This document shows positions 60,135 through 64,000 of a DNA stretch of 64,000 nt, in pieces. The notes under the pieces are model-generated. The model saw only the letters and a list, made by a program, of their open reading frames with translations, was not told the origin of the DNA and did not search any database. The position numbers were made by a program, and so were the translations under genes. Origin of the DNA: DATCHW01 sp036508135 (lineage in GTDB: Bacteria > Bacteroidota > Ignavibacteria > Tepidaquicellales > Tepidaquicellaceae); the NCBI GenBank assembly GCA_036508135.1, contig DATCHW010000308.1:1-64000 (forward strand), read 5' to 3'. The stretch's first letter is position 1. Every line of letters begins with the position of its first letter.

Positions 60135-61277
60135 TTATTTCTTTACACTTATACATTCATTGAATATTTCAAGATGCTCTTCCAGAGCTTTTTGCAGATT
60201 AAAATTGGCTCTGAATGTTTTCAAAGCATTTTCTTTTATTTTATCATAAAGAATTTTATCAGACATCAATTCTTCTATAGCTGATGAAAGAGAATAAGGA
60301 TTCTGTGAATCAACAATAATTCCGTTTTCCCCATTTGTAATTATTTCAGGTATTATACCAACTTTAGTTGAGATAACGGGTTTTTCGAAATACAAAGCTT
60401 CGACTAATACAAGCGACATCCCTTCTTCTTTTGAAGTAATTACGACAGCATCAGAATTAATATATTCTGAGATAATCTCTTTTTTCCTCATCGCTCCATG
60501 AAATTCTATGACATTATTAAGCTCATACTCATCAATTTTTTTTAATAATTTTTCCTTATATTTATTATCAGCAACGAAACCAATGAATTTTACTAAAACG
60601 GATTCTTTATTTTTCAGTTTATTAATTGCCTCCACGAGTAATATCTGATTTTTTAGTCCGTATATCTGACCTACGTTTAGGATTACAAATTTATTTTTGT
60701 TTTTCTGAACATTAATATCTGATTTATACTTATTATAAATGTCTTCATCTATAGAAGTTCTGATTATTTTGATTTCTTTTTTCTTTATTGTTTCTTTTAA
60801 CAATTTGTAAAGGAAATTCGAAATAACTATTACTTTTGATGCGGAGTTATCAATTAGTTTGTGAACATATTTTCTCACTAAACCCGGGTTAATTTTTTCT
60901 TTTACAGATACTACATAAGGTATCTTAAAAAACTTAAGCAATCGCATTTCAACAAAGCAAACAGAAGAATTCACAAAGCACAAATTAATATTTTTTTTAT
61001 TCTTTCTGAGAAATGGAATAAGTACGAATAATTTCTTAATTGTAAAGTATATATAAGCCAGAAATTGTTTAAAACGGAATTTATTAACCGGATAAGGTCT
61101 ATTTGGAATAATTAAATACTTATTGCTTAACGGTATAAATTCTGCTGCCCGAGCATCATCAGGAAAAGCAGAATAGATAACGAATTTTCCCTGCAGAAAC
61201 TTCAGTAATCTGAAGAAATCGTCTTCACCCCCGCCTACTGCGGCGCTTGAATGCGAAATTAATAATATTGTCTTCAA
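60135..61277 (-). CDS. GT4 family glycosyltransferase
   Basis: 380 residues. LLISHSSAAVGGGEDDFFRLL opens the acceptor domain; the nucleotide-sugar domain has FVILNVGQIYGLKNQILLVEA, NVIEFHGAMRKKEIISEYINS and the EX7E motif in SKEEGMSLVLVEALYFEK. It overlaps the GT2 gene upstream by 4 bp. The sugar donor is unknown. Confidence 0.92.
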   Translation of the reverse strand: MKTILLISHSSAAVGGGEDDFFRLLKFLQGKFVIYSAFPDDARAAEFIPLSNKYLIIPNRPYPVNKFRFKQFLAYIYFTIKKLFVLIPFLRKNKKNINLCFVNSSVCFVEMRLLKFFKIPYVVSVKEKINPGLVRKYVHKLIDNSASKVIVISNFLYKLLKETIKKKEIKIIRTSIDEDIYNKYKSDINVQKNKNKFVILNVGQIYGLKNQILLVEAINKLKNKESVLVKFIGFVADNKYKEKLLKKIDEYELNNVIEFHGAMRKKEIISEYINSDAVVITSKEEGMSLVLVEALYFEKPVISTKVGIIPEIITNGENGIIVDSQNPYSLSSAIEELMSDKILYDKIKENALKTFRANFNLQKALEEHLEIFNECISVKK

Positions 61278-62041
61278 TTTTTTTCAGTTTTTATTATGAA
61301 GCTTTCGGGTAATATCAATTTTTTTATGTTTTGTTTGTTCAATTTAGAAAATAACTTTCCACAGTATTTTCGGGATATTTTAAAAATTTCAAGCGATTGT
61401 TTCCTCAGATTTTTTCTTGTTAGTGTATTTTCATAATCCCTGTAAAATGCGAAATTCTTATCCACAAAATAAGGATCAGTAATCTTTAACATTCTGATAA
61501 ATAGTTCATAATCAAATGCGAATTTAAGATCCTCATCTAAAAAGCCTGTTTTTTTCAGAAGCCTCTTAGTAAAGAAAGTAGAAGGCTGCCTTACTACATC
61601 AGCTGAATAATTAATCAAATAGTCTAGATCATAATTATGAGTCTTATCTTCCAGAAGAATATTTTTATTTTCATCAATATATGTCAGATTACCGCAAATA
61701 AAATCTAATTCACTTTTTAGTGAAAATAATTCATTTACTTTTTCAAAAACACCGGAGTCATAATAATCATCGGAATTTAACCATGTTACAACATCGCCAC
61801 TTGTTAATTTTAATCCTTTATTAATAGCATTTGCGGCTCCTTTGTCAGGTTCGGAAATCCATCTAATATGTTTATACGATTTAAGTATATCTAAAGTACC
61901 ATCATTTGAATTGCCGTCAATAACAATGTGCTCGAAATTTTTATAATTTTGATTCAAAACAGATTCAATAGTATCTGTGATATACCGAGCTTGATTCAGC
62001 GTTGGGGTAACAATCGATATTTTAATGTTGTCTTTTATCAA
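61274..62041 (-). CDS. GT2 family glycosyltransferase
   Basis: 255 residues. ISIVTPTLNQARYITDTIESV, HIVIDGNSNDGTLDIL, VTWLNSDDYYDSGVFEKV and FAFDYELFIRML mark a WcaA/GT2 sugar transferase with the SDD metal site. It starts 4 bp inside the flippase gene, so its translation is coupled to export of the same unit. No membrane segment. Confidence 0.91.
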   Translation of the reverse strand: MIKDNIKISIVTPTLNQARYITDTIESVLNQNYKNFEHIVIDGNSNDGTLDILKSYKHIRWISEPDKGAANAINKGLKLTSGDVVTWLNSDDYYDSGVFEKVNELFSLKSELDFICGNLTYIDENKNILLEDKTHNYDLDYLINYSADVVRQPSTFFTKRLLKKTGFLDEDLKFAFDYELFIRMLKITDPYFVDKNFAFYRDYENTLTRKNLRKQSLEIFKISRKYCGKLFSKLNKQNIKKLILPESFIIKTEKN

Positions 62042-63531
62042 TCTTTTATCAAGAAAGTTTTTACTCTGTTTATGATCATCAAATAGAAATAGGAAATGAA
62101 ATTATAGAACAAAATACAATATAAGATGAAAAAACCTGACAAAATGTAAATGAAATAATTCTGAAATGACAAGATAGCAAATACTTCCATAATAAGAATT
62201 ATGTTCAATAGAAAGAGTTTGTTCATTTTGACTTTCGAAAAGAATGGTTTTATCCGGAATTCGTATTGTTTTACAAAAATAATCAAAATGATTATTATAC
62301 TCAAAATTGTCGCAACATAATAGCCAGCTAATCCAACGTAAGATTTGACCATAGACAGAGAAAGATAAAGTGATGAAGAAATAAGTATAAGATTCAGTGT
62401 CTGAATAATTAAAAGTTTTACTCCTTTACCTTCAACCATAAGAACCGTGTATAAACATCCCCCGAAATTTATCAAAGAATAAGGGAGAAATAAAATGAGC
62501 ATTATTACTGCCGATTCAAAACTTTTGAACCAAACGAAAGTGAATATAAATATTAGCGGATTTAATATGCCATATATAAGAATTGAATAATAATTTGACA
62601 TCTTTGAATATACAAATATCTCGTTATTAATGTATTCTTTAAGTTTACCTACCGCATTGTTTTCACTCAGTTTATTTATTAAACCTTTTTGGATAGAAAA
62701 AATAAGTCCATTTGACAGATCAATAATTTTCTTTGCTGTTTCATAAAAAGTCACATAATTTAATCCAAGAAAATTACCGCTGAGAAATTTTATAACCGGA
62801 TCTACAAAACTTCCGATCAGAAAAGATAACTGCAAATTAATGCTGTAAGCTGCATATTTTTTTAGAATCCGAAAACTGAAAAATGATAGTTTGAATTGCA
62901 GTTCAGGCAACTTTAAAAGAGATATCGTGAAAAGAGTACTTAGAGTTAAGAAACTATTAATGAACATAAATAACGCCAGGTAAGTAATATTAAGTTTAAA
63001 TGTGAAGATAGCCACGACTGAAAAGAAATAGGAAAAAGCCAATACAAGATTTATTTTACCCAACAGTACAAACTGTGCATATCCTTCAAATATTTTAGTA
63101 ACAAAATTAGAAATATATTTCAAAAAAAATGAAACTGTGAGAAGAACATAGATTATGTTTGTTTTATCTCTATCATTATTAAGAAAAAAATCTGTTTTTG
63201 AGAAGAATAAGAAATAATAGAAAACATATACTCCAACAAGAATTGTTGATATCATAATAAAAAATCCAAAGAACGAAATAAAAATAGAATTAACAAGTTT
63301 TGGATCATTATTTTTGCGAGCTTCAGATATAAGTTTTATTGTAGATACTCCGAATCCAAAATCCAAAGCATATCCGATTCCGAAAATAGAATTAATAAGA
63401 ATAAACAGCCCGAATTCAGAATTCGGGAAGGAATTGTAATTTAGTGTAAAATTTACAAAACTTAATAAAGATATCAGAGTAAATGTCATTCCATTCCATA
63501 ATGCATTAATTTTATCTGTTCTGTTTAACAT
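62038..63531 (-). CDS. wzx: Wzx-type oligosaccharide flippase
   Basis: 497 residues with about 12-14 hydrophobic helices and short loops. The MOP/polysaccharide_synt plan is suggested by the first helices (ALWNGMTFTLISLLSFVNFTL, FGLFILINSIFGIGYALDFGFG) and TIKLISEARKN. It should move the undecaprenyl-linked repeat unit across the inner membrane. Its place between a GT2 gene and an O-antigen polymerase/ligase gene supports the Wzx/Wzy route. Confidence 0.87.
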   Translation of the reverse strand: MLNRTDKINALWNGMTFTLISLLSFVNFTLNYNSFPNSEFGLFILINSIFGIGYALDFGFGVSTIKLISEARKNNDPKLVNSIFISFFGFFIMISTILVGVYVFYYFLFFSKTDFFLNNDRDKTNIIYVLLTVSFFLKYISNFVTKIFEGYAQFVLLGKINLVLAFSYFFSVVAIFTFKLNITYLALFMFINSFLTLSTLFTISLLKLPELQFKLSFFSFRILKKYAAYSINLQLSFLIGSFVDPVIKFLSGNFLGLNYVTFYETAKKIIDLSNGLIFSIQKGLINKLSENNAVGKLKEYINNEIFVYSKMSNYYSILIYGILNPLIFIFTFVWFKSFESAVIMLILFLPYSLINFGGCLYTVLMVEGKGVKLLIIQTLNLILISSSLYLSLSMVKSYVGLAGYYVATILSIIIILIIFVKQYEFRIKPFFSKVKMNKLFLLNIILIMEVFAILSFQNYFIYILSGFFILYCILFYNFISYFYLMIINRVKTFLIKD

Positions 63532-63539
63532 AGTAACAG

Positions 63540-64000
63540 TTAATTAAGATTTGTTGTAAAATCTTTTTCTAAATATTTATATTTAAGAATTGAATAATTT
63601 GCAACTGCCAGTGCAAGCAAATAGTAAAGTAAATATGCTATTTGTGCCAGAGTAAAAGCTCCTGAATATATACTGTGCAAAATAATAAAAAAAAGATAAA
63701 TATTTAATATTACACTTACCTTTTTTTCTGAAATAGTTTTTGAAAGTTTTATCGATTTAAAAGTCAGCCTGTAGATTATGACAAGAAAAGTAATAAAAGA
63801 AAGAAATCCTACAATTCCTGTTTCTGTAAGAAAATTCAAGTAGGTTGTATGAGCATCAAGATTTTTTACAAAAATATCGAAAATAAAATCAGGAAGGATA
63901 TTATAATTGCTCGATACTTCGCTGAACATAAGGTAACCCACACCAGTAACCGGATTAGAAAGAAATGCATTACCTGCAACAATCCAGATAAATATTCTTG
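63540..64000 (-). CDS. O-antigen polymerase/ligase family protein, 3' part only
   Basis: The reading frame stays open to the window edge; the visible part is the last 150 or so residues. It includes SNPVTGVGYLMFSE (the NPxxGVGxxxF motif), DAHTTYLNFLTETGIVGFLSF (the HxxYL...ETGxxG motif) and three or four membrane helices. Both Wzy-type polymerases and WaaL-type ligases have these motifs. A GTG at 63941 is internal and not the real start. It ends 8 bp before the wzx start. Confidence 0.87.
   Translation of the reverse strand, partial: RIFIWIVAGNAFLSNPVTGVGYLMFSEVSSNYNILPDFIFDIFVKNLDAHTTYLNFLTETGIVGFLSFITFLVIIYRLTFKSIKLSKTISEKKVSVILNIYLFFIILHSIYSGAFTLAQIAYLLYYLLALAVANYSILKYKYLEKDFTTNLN

Noticed and set aside
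63540..63941. Complete small membrane protein starting at GTG 63941
   Set aside because: The frame is open through the window edge and the upstream residues (SNPVTGVG) belong to the O-antigen polymerase/ligase motif, so the gene is only truncated by the window.

Overview
The window reads as a low-GC chromosome segment from the Bacteroidota/Chlorobiota side of the tree, most likely an Ignavibacteria-like organism. The signs are: a secreted protein ending in a type IX secretion (T9SS) sorting domain of the 'YPNPFNPVTKIRF' kind; an atp operon that lacks the beta and epsilon genes; an ATP synthase a subunit with a signal-peptide-like N-terminus; lipoproteins with Bacteroidota-style leaders; and few Shine-Dalgarno sites. 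The assignment is inference from gene content, not from a marker phylogeny.

Layout. 1-769: gene-free DNA packed with short repeats and hairpins. 770-9300: housekeeping genes (fumC, queF, a response regulator with a damaged AAA+ domain, tRNA-Gly, a class V aminotransferase whose reading frame has no ATG at its true N-terminus, threonine aldolase, gyrA, tRNA-Ala). 9400-17507: a lipoprotein, two small enzymes, a metG-folP-copA run, a membrane-tethered HMA lipoprotein and a methyltransferase. 17514-27425: a minus-strand glycan operon with two GT2 transferases, nucleotide-sugar enzymes, a DegT/StrS aminotransferase and an FkbH/ACP/VOC/GNAT cassette that may load a three-carbon acyl group for sugar decoration. 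28090-29925: a T9SS-secreted repeat protein. 30117-34038: a plus-strand envelope operon (sigma-54 activator without receiver, LptE, cellulose-synthase-like GT2, TPR-like protein). 34088-35683: an RqcH/NFACT ribosome rescue factor. 35734-41652: the atp operon (atpZ, a membrane protein, atpB, E, F, H, A, a small unknown gene, atpG). 41919-45834: an acyl-CoA carboxyltransferase, murA and accA.

45838-64000 is a large minus-strand polysaccharide locus that continues past the window edge. It has an initiating sugar-phosphate transferase, a GDP-D-glycero-D-manno-heptose set (gmhA, gmhB, hddA, hddC) joined by a transaldolase-family gene, several GT2 and GT4 transferases, an exosortase-locus type polysaccharide deacetylase, a TylF-type methyltransferase split by a -1 frameshift at a canonical slippery heptamer, a Wzx flippase and the 3' end of an O-antigen polymerase/ligase. 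Together these suggest a heptose-containing exported polysaccharide made by a Wzx/Wzy-type route.

The items most worth a second look are the slippery-site frameshift in the TylF gene, the FkbH-ACP acyl cassette, a GT2 fused to a phosphoglycosyltransferase whose catalytic core is missing, an epimerase with Leu in place of the catalytic Lys, the response regulator without a GAFTGA loop, and the ATG-less aminotransferase next to a tandem repeat.
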